Shown here piece after piece: positions 53,923-64,000 of a stretch of 64,000 nt of DNA (positions are counted from its first letter, which is position 1; every line of letters begins with the position of its first letter). The notes below the pieces were generated by a model. The model was given only the letters and a program-made list of their open reading frames with translations. It was not told the origin of the DNA and searched no databases. This DNA is from Anthoceros angustus. Lineage: Eukaryota; Streptophyta; Anthocerotopsida; Anthocerotales; Anthocerotaceae. The position numbers were made by a program, and so were the translations under genes. The DNA lies in NCBI GenBank assembly GCA_010909165.1, contig VJWM01000025.1, forward strand, positions 1,798,001 through 1,862,000, read 5' to 3'.

Positions 53923-54453
53923 TTGCAGTCACTCCTCGATCAAGTAACGACTCACTCTGTCACTGTGAGCGGAGAGGGAGGACGAACAAGGGGATCCAAG
54001 CGGAGGGTAGCGATTAAAACAACTAAGCCAAACGGCCAACCCGAAGGTGGTAGCGAGAACTGGACCCAAGTGTGCGGGGAATTGGGCAGGGACAACTACA
54101 TGGTGGCGGTGAGGCTGAAAATGATGAAAAGTTGACTTCTATGTCACGAAGTGCGTCGGGGAGTTCACAAGCTAGCTGCCTACATCGAGAGGGACGTGTG
54201 GAATAGTGACCCTCTTCCTAAGGGCACCGAGGTCGCCGAGGGCAACTACTACGGTGGAGCGGGTATATATGAGCTTTTGAGCAGGGAAAGCAGGGCACCG
54301 GTTGTCTTGCGTGCAAGCTTGGTGAAAGCGGCGAAGTTCCTCCTCGAGGAACAAGAGAAGATGGAGCCCGATGTGAGCGAGGTGCCATTGTTCTGGATGG
54401 ATCCAGCAACAACGGCAATGTTAAAGGCTGCTTGTACAAATCGGCCTAAGTAG
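53923..54453 (+). pseudogene. Unidentified protein fragment in LTR element
   Basis: Two frames joined by one stop at about 54133: ENWTQVCGELGRDNYMVAVR then RGVHKLAAYIERDVWN, YELLSRESRAPVVLRASLVK, LLEEQEKMEPD and a stop at 54453. Coding-like but no family recognised. Possibly former gag or another captured gene. Confidence 0.4.
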
Positions 54454-55518
54454 AGTCGTGTTGTAGATCACGCTACATTACGTTGGTCATAGCTGCTCAC
54501 AAACATTGAATCAATGCACCGGGTAGTTCTCAGGTTTTTGATTGGATCTGAAGAAATTAGATCCAAGTCCAAGTGACACACTTTTTGAGTCCTTAGGCAA
54601 CTAGTGTTGCAGATCTTGCGGAGATTGTCAGAAATATAACAGAAAATTGCCACCATTGCTCGCAGGGTTTCGCGTTATGTCACAACGCTCGCTCTCGGAT
54701 AGATTGAAAAACATAGATACATGTAGAGACCAGTGAAGTTGTGCGATTACATGCGACGCAAATGCGTCTGGCACCACACATGGGCAAGCTACCATCACAG
54801 TATAGCTTGAGACTCAACCCTCACGAGTCACATGCGAAATGGCCCCCCCATCAGCAACGTGGATTTCTGGAGGTGTCCGCGCGCTTGTAAGGTGTTCGTC
54901 GTCAGGAGGAGTCACATCGGGGTCATCCTCCTCGTCCGCCGATCGGTGATTACCGCTTTGCTCATGCTCAACACGAAGCGCTAGTCCGCTTGCCGACCTT
55001 GCCGGATCATCGCTAGCACTGCGCTTTCGAATTGCGATCGGTCGCTATTTGCTCAAAGAATCGCCCCTCGCAGTACTAGGGATCGACACGAGGGTGGCGC
55101 CGGGCCATCACACCTACCATTGAAGGGCGGCCTGACCTCATTCTTCTCTATCAACATCCGTAACGTGCCCTCTCATTCAAAATTCGCTCAATCGCGTTCT
55201 CAGCTTATTGTGCTTGTTGACTCTCGGGGTAGATAGATTTTCTCATCTTTTTTTTACATGAAGTTTTCAACAAAAAAAATTGTATTGCCAAGGTTCACAA
55301 CTGGAACTTGGATATCATTCAACTCAAAGGAAGTACATCATATTGTTTTAAGTTTATGGAAATAACATTACATTCCAGGGCCACCGTAATATAACCAAAC
55401 ACCTCCAGCTAAACAATCACCAGATGGATTGTTGAATAAGATGTTGTGATCGTAGATTAGCGGATCCGTCTCAAATACTTTTGCTTCTTTCGCATCCGTG
55501 GGACTAGTGCTGAGTTTA
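54454..55518. other. No gene recognised
   Basis: Base composition falls from GC-balanced to AT-rich at about 55230, marking the probable edge of the captured neprosin segment. A run of TTTTTTT and AAAAAAA words at 55250-55280. Confidence 0.4.
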
Positions 55519-57434
55519 TCACGAAAATGTATGCAATAAAGCTAAATGAGCTGGTACATCATTTACTCCACATGGTACCGGAACCAACCCTTCGGAACCA
55601 AACTTTCCATTTCCCATTTCCACGATTGATGCTTTACTTGCCATAAAGACATCTCCTCCCCATACTACGTTATCCGAAACTCATTATAAAGAATGATGGG
55701 TAAAAATTATATTTGGCCAATAACCAATGGGTATGCTCTCTATAAATAGCCACAAGTCATCAGTTGCTGCAGCTGCCTGCATTAAAAACAAAGCAAACAA
55801 AAAACATGAAAAACATTGTAACTTTAAGATTAAAAAAAAGAGAGACCATGGATACAAGGAAAAATAACAAATACTGAAATCAAGAACCTAAGTGACGAGA
55901 GAAAACGCAAAATATTGGACTAAGATATGAGGTTTTATACTTTTGTGATGACGTAAAGCATGCTATCACCGATGTAGTCACCATGAAAACCACCACCCAA
56001 CACAAAGGCTGAACTAGTTTGGATAAATCCAAAACAATGGAGATTAAAACATCCTGTATCACGATAGTTGTCGGCCTGCACTTACGCAAAAAGATGTAAT
56101 GTTAGTGAATCTTCAATTATAGAAAGAAAAAAGCCACAAAAGAGCATACAAGTTTTTTTGATCATTAAAATGAGTAAATAGGATAGGTAGTACCGTCCAA
56201 GCAATATACAAATGAGGCTTTTCATCTTCATAAAGTGATGGTATCACCTGTTTGCCAAATAAAAACAAAGGATACAAACTTCAAATATTATGTTTTGTTA
56301 GACTTGAACGTAATATATTTTGATGAACCATCAATTGCGATTAAAAATTTTATGAAGAAATAAACTTACGTGCCAACCAACTTCTACAGCATTTATAGTT
56401 TTGGAAGGAATAAAGGATTCAATGTTTGCTCTTGCTGGCCCCAATGATGTCCTAAGAATCCTCATCTGGGCACTCGACATATCTCCTTCACCAACCATAG
56501 GATCGTACATGCTAATTCTTATTCCACCCCCATTGACCTCTCCAGCTTGGGAAGCAACCACATGCTACAACAATGATAATCAATAGTCCGAATGGTGTAA
56601 TTCAATATTTCCTAATTAATAGAACATTAACAAATACATCTATATTTTCAAATTAATAATCAACTTATGTTCTCTTTGTTCAAATGTACATGCAATAGCT
56701 ATCATCTACATAGAGAATGACTTACATGGTGTTGACCATCTTCAGGATCATCAATCGCTGAATTTATATATCGCATATGGGATAACCTTTGCAGTCTTCT
56801 TTGTTTCTGGACATCTCCTTTAGAAGAACGCAAAATAGGAATAGTACCATCTGGACAAGCACTGACTTCATGATGATATAGTTGCTTTGGCGCGCGTGTC
56901 TTGTTTTTGAATTCCACATGTGATGATGGAGTCGCAATGATAGGAGGTTTCTACACAAAAGTGGAAGATGCAATACACAGGACAACAAAAAATGATCTCA
57001 TTGTAGACAAGAGAATAAAAAGATCTTAACATGGTAATAGTAAACACTTAAGGATAATAAATTAAGACATACAACTACCTGAATAACATGATTTTCCAAT
57101 AGCGGATGTCGCAATGTTAACTGGTCTTCAATTCTTACGCAATCTATTATAGAACCGTCGGAAAGCTAAAATGGATACACCATAAAACAATAAGAAAAAA
57201 AATGGACATCATTGAAAAAGTAAATTGAGAATGGTACAATAGTTAAGCGAAATATTTTGAATCAAAAAATGAGAAAAAAGCACAATAAGAAAAAAAAAGT
57301 ACATTATGGGATATAACAAATGGTAGGGCAACATTCTCAAGATTCCCCACTTTGAACGGGGATTCATATGCATAACTCATAATTGAAAAACAAGCTAGCA
57401 ATATCAGCACACTAACAAACTGCATAGTCATCAT
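55519..57434 (-). pseudogene. Neprosin-family protein gene inside LTR element
   Basis: Seven exons with GT-AG introns: 57318-57434, 57079-57165, 56726-56950, 56370-56564, 56194-56247, 55941-56075 and 55519-55776; frame kept through all junctions. Exon 1 is a signal peptide (MQFVSVLILLACFSIMSYA). Exon 2 has DGSIIDCVRIEDQ and HPLLENH, the neprosin activation-peptide signature (IDCV...HP.L.NH). Exon 3 has CPDGTIPILRSS. Later exons have the C-terminal domain (ADNYRDTGCFNLHCFGFIQT, FVLGGGFHGD, IPIGYWPN, VVWGGDVF, EMGNGKFGSEG). Family: secreted plant glutamic peptidase relatives. Two adjacent stop codons, TAA TGA (55681-55686), interrupt the last exon in frame between HHSL and VSDNVVWGG, removing about 55 residues, so it is called a pseudogene. 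Codons and introns are otherwise intact, and a stop-tolerant or mis-sequenced gene is possible. Confidence 0.8.
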
Positions 57435-58805
57435 GATGATAGCTTCAATTATTCTAAAACAATACTTATGAGAACCATAGACCCTTCATATATAGAGCTT
57501 AAATTATGCATGTCTCGCTACCTAAGTAGACTATTATTGCTACCCACATATTTTTAAAAACTAAATATATTTTTAATAAAAAAGAATTTAGTGAGTTTTT
57601 TGATCTATAAATATAAGATAATGTTAACATTTTCTGGTGCCAACTCAAGGTCATCTGGGATAACATATTTGGGCAAGTCTATAGACAATGAGTCTAATAC
57701 TATTTTTAGTCTCTCTAAGACGATTACTCGAGTAACAAAATGGTGCATCAATACTTATTTTGTCATCTGCTCGTGTTATTGTTCCATGACTTTGATGTTT
57801 GAACAATAACACGCGCTGATGAAAAACATCAAAGATGTTTGTCCTCTGCACTATTTAGAATTTGATGAATAACGGCGTGTATCAATCAACCTGAGACAAA
57901 GTGATGCATTAACAACAAGCTACTCAAGATATGGAGATATGATGTTAAACAACAAGCATAAGGTTTTGATCTACATGGTACAACGCAGTCATTGAATAAA
58001 AACAATACCATTCTCGGGTTAGAACAATTGAAACTAGCTTGTGCAATTGGCTTATTACCGTACCCACGTTCTACTGTCATTGAACTTGGGAACTCCGATG
58101 CAGCTGTGTTATTGATTTCCTGGTATCCTGGAGCGGTGAACCAGATAGTGCTGCTACATGGGAGCCTGAGGCATTTTGCACGCTATTTCCCCACTTGCAG
58201 GCGCAGATTATCACAGGCTAGGAGGACCCAACTGTGCCATGTGGGAGAGAATGAAACGGTCGTGGGTCGTCGGCCATCCCACAACCTCTATAGCCTAGCT
58301 ATGTCAGACTCGATGTTGCTCACAGTCCTCATAGCCCGGGCAGCGCGAACCGTTAAGACTAGAGGTACCTATTTCCATATTAGATACTAATCAGCTGACC
58401 AAGTAGATAATTGGAATAATAGCCGGTAAATAGATAAATAGCAAATTAGAATAATACCCTCATCCATTGTAAAACGATAATGACCTCCTCAACTAACCCA
58501 AATAAGAACTTGAAAACCTAACGTTTAGTATAGAAACCAACAACAAGGTAGTTAAACCAGCATACACTGCCTTCTTGGCCTCTCCCATGCCCATGTATAT
58601 GTACGCTACCCCATACAAGCAAAATGTCCACTTTCCACAAAGCTATGTCTTGCTATCCGCGTTGTAGCAACATATGTACTGCGTGTAAAACTAACACACT
58701 AATTGTTCCTAATAATCAAGATTAAACGATATTACTCACCTCCTCACCATCTTGGAGGTGAAAATTGCAGCGAAAGAAAATAAATTATCCTTGGGTTCAG
58801 TAGGT
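57435..58805. other. Neprosin upstream region and unidentified frames
   Basis: Upstream of the neprosin ATG (57435-57600) there is AT-rich promoter-like DNA. A plus-strand frame at 57992-58390 (LKLACAIGLLPYPRSTVIEL, CHVGENETVVGRRPSHN) has no known domain. Nothing else is supported. Confidence 0.35.
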
Positions 58806-59242
58806 CCTATGTACAACTGGTACGGGCTTCTTCAAGTTGACCCACTTGCAGACACAAATACCATTAAAAGAAGATTCAAGAAATTACACTACTTTGCTGC
58901 TACATCCTGACAAGAACAAAGACGATGAGCTGCGAATGCTTTCCACCTAATTTTAGAAGCGCAAACTATTCTATTGGATGAAAGATGCCGAGAGATTTTT
59001 GATATTCAAATGCAAAATTCTCCCATGCCATACAAGGTGTATGAGAAGCTACTACCTGCAAGGAGTTCCACAAAAAAACTTCTTGCAAGGAGCATAATAA
59101 CTTGCTCAAATAACTCCAAAAAATTCAAATATTGTAAAATGAGTTCTACCAAAGACGTAATAATAACGTTCCAACTCCAAGTTTTGACAAAGATCAAAAT
59201 TATTATTCTAAACAATAGTACGGAAGAGTACTCTAATGATTA
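58806..59242 (+). pseudogene. DnaJ (J-domain) fragment inside LTR element
   Basis: Frame 1 gives YNWYGLLQVDPLADTNTIKR and RFKKL; after a one-base shift frame 2 gives LLLHPDKNKDDE with the HPD motif; then AANAFHLILEAQTILLDER and CREIFDIQM. This is a J-domain of the plant DUF3444-linked type (WYGILQVDP, AF.LI.EA...L.D..K). J-domains stimulate Hsp70 ATPase through HPD. Broken by a frameshift; the rest of the protein is missing. Confidence 0.7.
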
Positions 59243-60885
59243 ATTAAAGATGCGCATATAAATATGAAACATGGTACATGCGCATATAAATATGAAACAT
59301 CTTTAATATGGCATGGCCCATGATTGTAATGGACTCTTTGTTTTTCTTCTTTATACATAGTTTTATAATATTTATAGATCAGCATTGTGAAATTGACCAA
59401 CATTAGCAAAACATGTTTTTATATATTATACTTAAAGAAAAAATTAATTTTCAGTTAGATATAATGTACAAAAAATTGCACGTTTTGTATGTGGTTGTTG
59501 ATCATTGCCCCCACCACTGTGACTGACAACTGTCACTCTACTAGCCGGTGGGTGAGGAGCACTTGGAGTGGCAATCGCCACACCCTGCCGCATGTTTAGC
59601 TCCCTCTGCCATCTCCAACGACGCTTTTAAGCAGCGTGCTTGGCACGACGGTCGGCATCAGCTTCGTTGTTGCGCATTGGAGCCATCTCTTCAGGTTGTT
59701 TGCCAAGCAAACCACTTAGGATCTGTGACAAGTGTGCTGTGAGCCGACCGCAGCCTTCCAGGATCGGAGCGGGAGAGAGAGCGGTTTACGCCCCCATCAT
59801 CTCCCTTGGCGAAGAGGGTATGGAGGGTTTGAATTTTAAATGTCAAGTGAGTTCCCCACCGTAAACTCTTTGACAAAACTAGACTCCCTCTTCCATTAAG
59901 AGAGAGAACATCTACACGCACATTCAAATTTTGATACGATATTCTCTCCCCCCGTTTTTTTGATGTGGACTCACTGTACCATATCTAGTGGTCCGTATGC
60001 TACCTTCAAAGAGGAATACCCGTGAATATAGTTCAAAGCCTAATCCTACTTATTTTGCGCTGGAATTTTTTGTGTACCACTGACATTTGGGTGACTCTTA
60101 GCTTGAAAAGTTTCAAGCCATTCGGATCAAAATTACAATATTTAAAATTTTTCCTTCAATAACATGTCCACATGTGGACAAAAAACCGTGTTGCATCCGT
60201 TGCACACTTGTATGGAACACCAAAGCTTGCATCTACCCTTGTAAAGGAATTTCGTGCCGGCTGTGAGCCAACGCAGCGTCTGGTAGAGAGGAAGTCGCGG
60301 TGGTCGGGGTGCTTGGTGGAGGACTTGCTCGCTGCAAGTGCCTAAACGAGTTGCTCCCCTTGTGAATGGTTGCTGTGAAATTGCTTTGCTTTGGGTGTGT
60401 GGCAATGCCCAGGGAACTCTCGGCTTGAGGGGTAGACTACATGGAAAGACTCCCTGGAGGTTCTCGCTGTTTGGTGTCAAACTCATAGCAACCGGCCCAA
60501 GGAAGAACTTGCTGGTGGAGGCCGACCCCAGGCAGTTGTGCCGTAAGGGCAAGCCGACGCCAGTAAGCCCGAACTGTGGTTAGACTAGGAGGAAGACGAT
60601 GAGAAGATGAGTAGAGGATTAGAAGTGTAGGTGTTATTGGAAGGCCACAGGCAGAGCCTAAGGGACGAATCCCAAATCTGCAAGTAAAAGGGCGCTCCCT
60701 GAGTGGAGAAGAGTGGTCTTAGAAGTAGGGACGAAATCGCGATGTGGATCAGGGGGTCCACAGGCGCCGTGATAGGCTCCCTATTCTAAGCGAGGACACA
60801 ATTGTGTGTGTCGTTGTAGGTCGAGATTGGTGATTTTTCGGGCAAAGTGCAAGTGTGCTGCGTAAGAGAGTAGAGGGCGCCTTGC
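59243..60885. other. No gene recognised
   Basis: 59243-59540 is AT-rich; 59548-60880 is GC-balanced with short frames on both strands and no domain. May be leader or old pol-flanking sequence of the element. Confidence 0.4.
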
Positions 60886-61069
60886 TTGTTTAGAAGGCTG
60901 AGGAGTTGTGTCTCTACAAATAGCGATCGGTTGTCACAGGACCTCGAATTTTCACACGAGTCTCATGGGACGAAACCCAACGTACGAAGCGACAGTGGGA
61001 TAAGTGTGGCCGCTAGAGTGGGAGGATCTCAGGAGCCCCGGGGTTTTCCCTACCACACTTGTCACCCAC

Positions 61070-61704
61070 GTACCACGTTGACTCCACCCCTTCCTTCCCT
61101 CCAAACCCAAGCGGCTGCTGACTGGCTCAAATGCCATACTGACATCCTGCAGGAAGCACGCTCCCATTTACAGGAAGCTCAGAATCGTCAACGCCAGGCC
61201 GCCAACACACACAGGAGGGACCAACATTTTCAACCAGGGCAGTTAGTACTTCTGTCAACACGCCATCTCCACCTCCCGGGCAGCAGAAAGCTACAACCTC
61301 AATGGGTTGGACCCTTTACCATTCTCCAGAAAATTGGCACCATTGCCTACCGCCTCCAACTACCCCAGTCTTGGCATATTCACGACGTTTTTCATTCCGC
61401 CTTCCTCAAACTGTATCATGGCCTGCCACCAACCGGACCACTTCCCGAACTCATTGATCAAGCGCTTGAGTATGAAGTCGAGGCCATCCTCCAACACAAG
61501 TACGTTCGTCGCTCCCTCTGCTTTTTGGTCTTGTGGCGCGGCTACCCTCTTTCGGAAGCCACTTGGGAGCCACTTTCTTCTCTAACCCACTGTCCAGACA
61601 TTCTTGCCCAATATGCAACTCAACATCACCTCCAGCTTCCGACTTCGGGACGAAGTCTTTTTTCCCCCCAAATTAGTTGTAATGATATAATATTATATGT
61701 ATAG
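61070..61704 (+). CDS. Integrase C-terminal domain and chromodomain (chromovirus pol end)
   Basis: Open frame with no break: ADWLKCHTDILQEARSHLQE, AQNRQRQAANTHRR, FQPGQLVLLSTRHLHLPG, the GPY/F block WVGPFTILQKIGTIAYRLQL, HIHDVFHSAFLKLYHG, then the chromodomain (ALEYEVEAILQHKYVRRSLC, FLVLWRGYPLSEATWEPLSS). It ends just inside the 3' LTR (stop at 61702). In chromoviruses this domain directs integration to marked chromatin. Catalytic integrase is missing, so only the targeting tail remains. The frame extends back to 60886 but only from about 61070 does it look like pol. Confidence 0.85.
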
Positions 61705-61851
61705 GATACATATACAGACACGTATAAAAGGCAGTGCGGATAGGATCGGAAGTCCAGTTCACCGTAGTGAGTCATATGCTAAGTTTGATATGATCACGGG
61801 ATGTTAAATACACGCCCCGAGCTCAGAGGGGCAGCTTTCCTTGTCGTTACA
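61678..61851 (+). repeat. 3' LTR of gene-carrying element
   Basis: 174 bases, TGTAATGATATAAT to TTGTCGTTACA; differs from the 5' LTR mainly by a few short indels (GGTACGGTGCGG against GGCAGTGCGG) and a small changed patch (TTTAGAGTAACATTTCTGG against TTTGATATGATCACGG). Confidence 0.9.
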
Positions 61852-61856
61852 TCATG

Positions 61857-62420
61857 GGCCCCAGGGCGTTCGAGTGCCCTGCGCTCGATTTGGCTAGCTG
61901 GCAAGCCGTGCTAGTGCAATTTGGGGGCACCAGCCTACTCTCACTCGAGGTTTCTTCCCCAGCGGTTTTCGCAGGAGCTGGGCCCTATCAGCTCCTGCTC
62001 TGGCTTCTCGCTTCATCTTTCAAGACAGGCCTTTTGTGGAGGATCTTATGTCTAGTGTGGAGGAGGGAACCTTCCTTCTCCAAATTTCCTTGAGGCAGCC
62101 CAAGGAAATGCTTTCTGCGGATGATGGCGCGGGGTTGTCCTTTCTTATTTCACGACTTACTTCAAACAACGAGTCTCCATTGCCCTTTAAAGGGCCCGCT
62201 CGATGGCAATCTTTAACAAAGCGATCACGGCAGGTGACGCTTGTTCCTCTTCCTCCGTAGTTTGCAAGCCATTTGTTCTTCCTGTGATATGATGTTCTAG
62301 GAGCAGTACGTAACTTTTCACCTTGACCCTCGGGGTCCACCTTCGTTGTCCTCTGCTGGATGGGTTTTCCCCATCGTTTTTTTCCCCAATAAAATATAAT
62401 TTTACTTGTATAAGGCAAAC
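61857..62420 (+). pseudogene. LINE-type RT fragment, copy B, 3' part
   Basis: Resumes the RT C-terminal reading: GPRAFECPALDLASWQAVLV, then after frame changes FVEDLMSSVEEGTFLLQISL and QVTLVPLPP. Continuous with 52634 once the LTR element and one target duplication are removed in thought; matches 48338-48850. Confidence 0.6.
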
Positions 62421-62937
62421 AAGAGAAAACATTGATCCCGAAAGGGTCATCCTAAGAATGAAATATTAATTAATATTTATAATATATAATTAAAAAACTG
62501 AATACCAATATATGTACAATCATCTTTTGTGGACTCTTTTTAGCCTAGGTCCTTAGTGGACTTAAATAAAATTCTTCTTCTTGTTCTTTTATGTGTCAAA
62601 CTAATAAAAGTTCAACGTGTTCAAGTCTAACCAAGTCTCGAGCTACAACTTCAAGTTGAGGTTTTATGAAGTCAAACTAATAAGAGCTCTTTTCGTTCAA
62701 GTCGAATAAAACCCTTACTTGTTAAGGTTGAAAGCTCAAAAGTTACAACTACGTCTATTCTCTATTCTCTAGTTGTTCGTGTCCATCCATGTGTGTCCAA
62801 ATGGCCTAGGCCAAATGGACACACATTTATAAGAACGCCGTGATTAAGCATCCTTAGCTTGGATCGGTACTTAGAAGGTGCCTAAAGGGAATGGATGCCC
62901 TTGGTGCAAGTAACTTAGGCAACCATGGTACAAGTTG
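62421..62937. other. AT-rich spacer, copy B
   Basis: Matches 48880-49385 closely. No gene. Confidence 0.5.
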
Positions 62938-63215
62938 TTAAGTACCAAGTCCATGATTAGTCCTTAGTGGACTTAAATAAAATTCTTCTTCTTCTTCATA
63001 AGGTGGCTCAATTTCATCCATCATGCTCTCAAAAGTTTGTCCATCCACGAGCTTTGCGTGTGACACATCTCCAAGAGTTATAGTATCGTGATCGATAAAG
63101 TGCCTCTTCTTGTTTTTCATTGAGCCATCCCGACTTAAAACTTGTCCTTGGAACGATTTTGTGCCGGTGAAACCACGAGATAGATTGGTAGATCCTAAGG
63201 CGTCATCTTGCCAAG
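62938..63215 (-). CDS. Unidentified acidic C-terminal exon, copy B
   Basis: Open frame from an AG acceptor (TTTTGTAG at about 63226) to a stop at 62938: SWQDDALGSTNLSRGFTGTK, KRHFIDHDTITLGDVSHAKL, VDGQTFESMMDEIEPPYEEE and an acidic end. I do not recognise it. It lies downstream of the kinase on the same strand, with its own poly-Glu stretch; it may be the last exon of a separate gene. Confidence 0.45.
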
Positions 63216-63828
63216 AATGAGCTACAAAATTAATTTCAAGTCTCCTCTTAACCTATCTTGTTGAATGTTAAGTTCAAGGGTTGAAAGCAGATTGAGCGGG
63301 AATAATGAGTATGACAGAAATTGAAAGGTGTGACAAACGGAGATGTGTTGGCATGCATGATTCTTTTATGGTGAAGTGATGGTATTTGCATTCCACTTAA
63401 TTTCAAGGGCAGGGGCCTTACAACAAGTTAATGATCGACTAGGAAGTTCCTTAGGGTCTTTGAACAAGAGCCAATTGCAAGCAAAGATCATACAATGAAT
63501 TAATAAAAATAAAAATATTTATAACTATCCTCAATCTCATTGTCGAGTGTACGTGACTACTTCTTACATGTTTTTGTCTTTTCTATCCTCTCGTGTATGT
63601 TGATGGTTGGATGGATGAAAGTTTTCTCCTCTTATTTTGAGGATTTGGATGAAAAAGGTTTTGAAACTTTTTGCGGTCTTCATTAACCTTCTCCTTCTCC
63701 TTCTCCTTGTGTATAAACCCTTTACCATGGCACTCGATTATTTTGTAATAGAGTAAGTGCCTTATCTTGTATTGAAATAAAATTTAAATCTTCAAAGTAA
63801 AACTCATGAGATATGTTTTGTTCTATAC
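63216..63828. other. Non-coding between exon and kinase, copy B
   Basis: Matches 49690-50307; CTTCTCCTT run at about 63685. No gene. Confidence 0.4.
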
Positions 63829-64000
63829 TAGCATGTTTTGGTTTCCCTTTAAAAACGGATGTAGTAAAGCTTCTTTAGCTGTGATTCTCTCTAAAGGGTC
63901 CATAGCAAGAAGCTTCTTAAGAAGCGATAAGGCTATGGGATCGTAAAACCGATTTTCTAAAACTTTTCCAAACTTCCTGCTTTGTTGTTTGATCCACTTC
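63829..64000 (-). pseudogene. CMGC-type kinase, copy B (cut by window end)
   Basis: C-terminal lobe only: YDPIALSLLKKLLAMDPLER, ITAKEALLHPFLKGNQNMLV and a stop. Keeps the Ala codon missing from copy A, closer to the CMGC consensus. The upstream part lies outside the window, so intactness is unknown. Confidence 0.6.

Larger units (their letters stand above)
52635..61856 (+). mobile_element. LTR retrotransposon carrying host genes (pol-deleted chromovirus)
   Basis: LTRs at 52640-52819 and 61678-61851, both TG...CA, flanked by a perfect 5-base duplication TCATG (52635-52639, 61852-61856). PBS TGGTATCAGAGC at 52823 is a full match to initiator tRNA-Met. The only pol part left is the integrase C-terminus with chromodomain just before the 3' LTR (61080-61665). 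RT, RNase H, protease and integrase core are missing. In their place lie unidentified frames, a neprosin gene on the minus strand and a J-domain fragment on the plus strand. Copy A at 48337 gives the empty site (GACATCATGGGCCCAGG). No clean polypurine tract: TTTTTTCCCCCC precedes the 3' LTR. Confidence 0.85.
51502..64000. repeat. Segmental tandem duplication, copy B (split by LTR element)
   Basis: Matches 47222 onward. It is interrupted at 52640 by a 9.2 kb LTR element, resumes at 61857 exactly where it stopped, and runs past the window end within the kinase. Copy A has the uninterrupted sequence, so the insertion postdates the duplication. Confidence 0.85.

Noticed and set aside
60142-60583. 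136-codon minus-strand frame in the LTR element
   Set aside because: No motif, and it overlaps a plus-strand frame of similar length; neither is supported.
1-64000. CRISPR arrays, operons, ribosome binding sites or other bacterial features
   Set aside because: Spliced genes, LTR elements and plant families show nuclear plant DNA. The tandem repeats lack spacer structure.
1-64000. rRNA or tRNA genes
   Set aside because: No A/B-box tRNA cloverleaf or conserved rRNA core was seen. The only tRNA-related words are retrotransposon primer-binding sites.

Overview
This is nuclear DNA of a land plant. The evidence is spliced genes with short GT-AG introns (about 75-200 bases), plant gene families (P-class PPR, FAX/TMEM14, small-RNA-degrading nuclease, HMA metal-binding protein, neprosin, DUF3444-type J-domain), tRNA-Met-primed LTR retrotransposons and a telo-box. 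The compact introns and the retroelement mix suggest a lycophyte or another seedless plant, but the sequence alone does not fix the species. Base-level noise (homopolymer-length changes, small indels at CG and CNG sites) resembles a long-read assembly.

Layout. 1-3.1 kb: two tandem copies of a 1.25 kb GC-rich repeat. 3.5-4 kb: C-terminal end of a LINE-type reverse transcriptase. 4.4-7 kb: two diverged copies of one segment, each ending in an HMA-domain gene; one is dead, the other (6797-7809) has an intact four-exon model. 8.3-16.7 kb: repeat blocks without confident genes, several present twice. 16.7-29.1 kb: a striking mosaic in which pieces of the repeat blocks, a second HMA gene, a PPR gene and the FAX 5' region are re-copied, always on the same strand, with joins inside exons and introns. 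29.5-35.5 kb: the same genes in clean order, PPR (-), an EF-G-like mitochondrial leader exon (-), FAX (+) and an intact 11-exon SDN exonuclease (+). 35.7-41 kb: copia and gypsy fragments in an unidentified coding region. 41.4-47 kb: a full-length Ty3/gypsy element with 5-base target duplications. 47.2-64 kb: a segment carrying a LINE RT fragment and a kinase pseudogene, duplicated in tandem. The second copy is split by a 9.2 kb LTR element (52640-61851) that has lost most of pol and carries a neprosin gene and a J-domain fragment.

The two observations most worth following are the mosaic, whose joins mostly share about 9-11 bases with both parents, and the gene-carrying LTR element, whose empty target site survives in the sister copy. 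The first may be real microhomology-driven template switching or an assembly artefact; raw reads would decide. The second rests on sequence marks (TSD, LTRs, PBS, empty site) that are hard to obtain by error.
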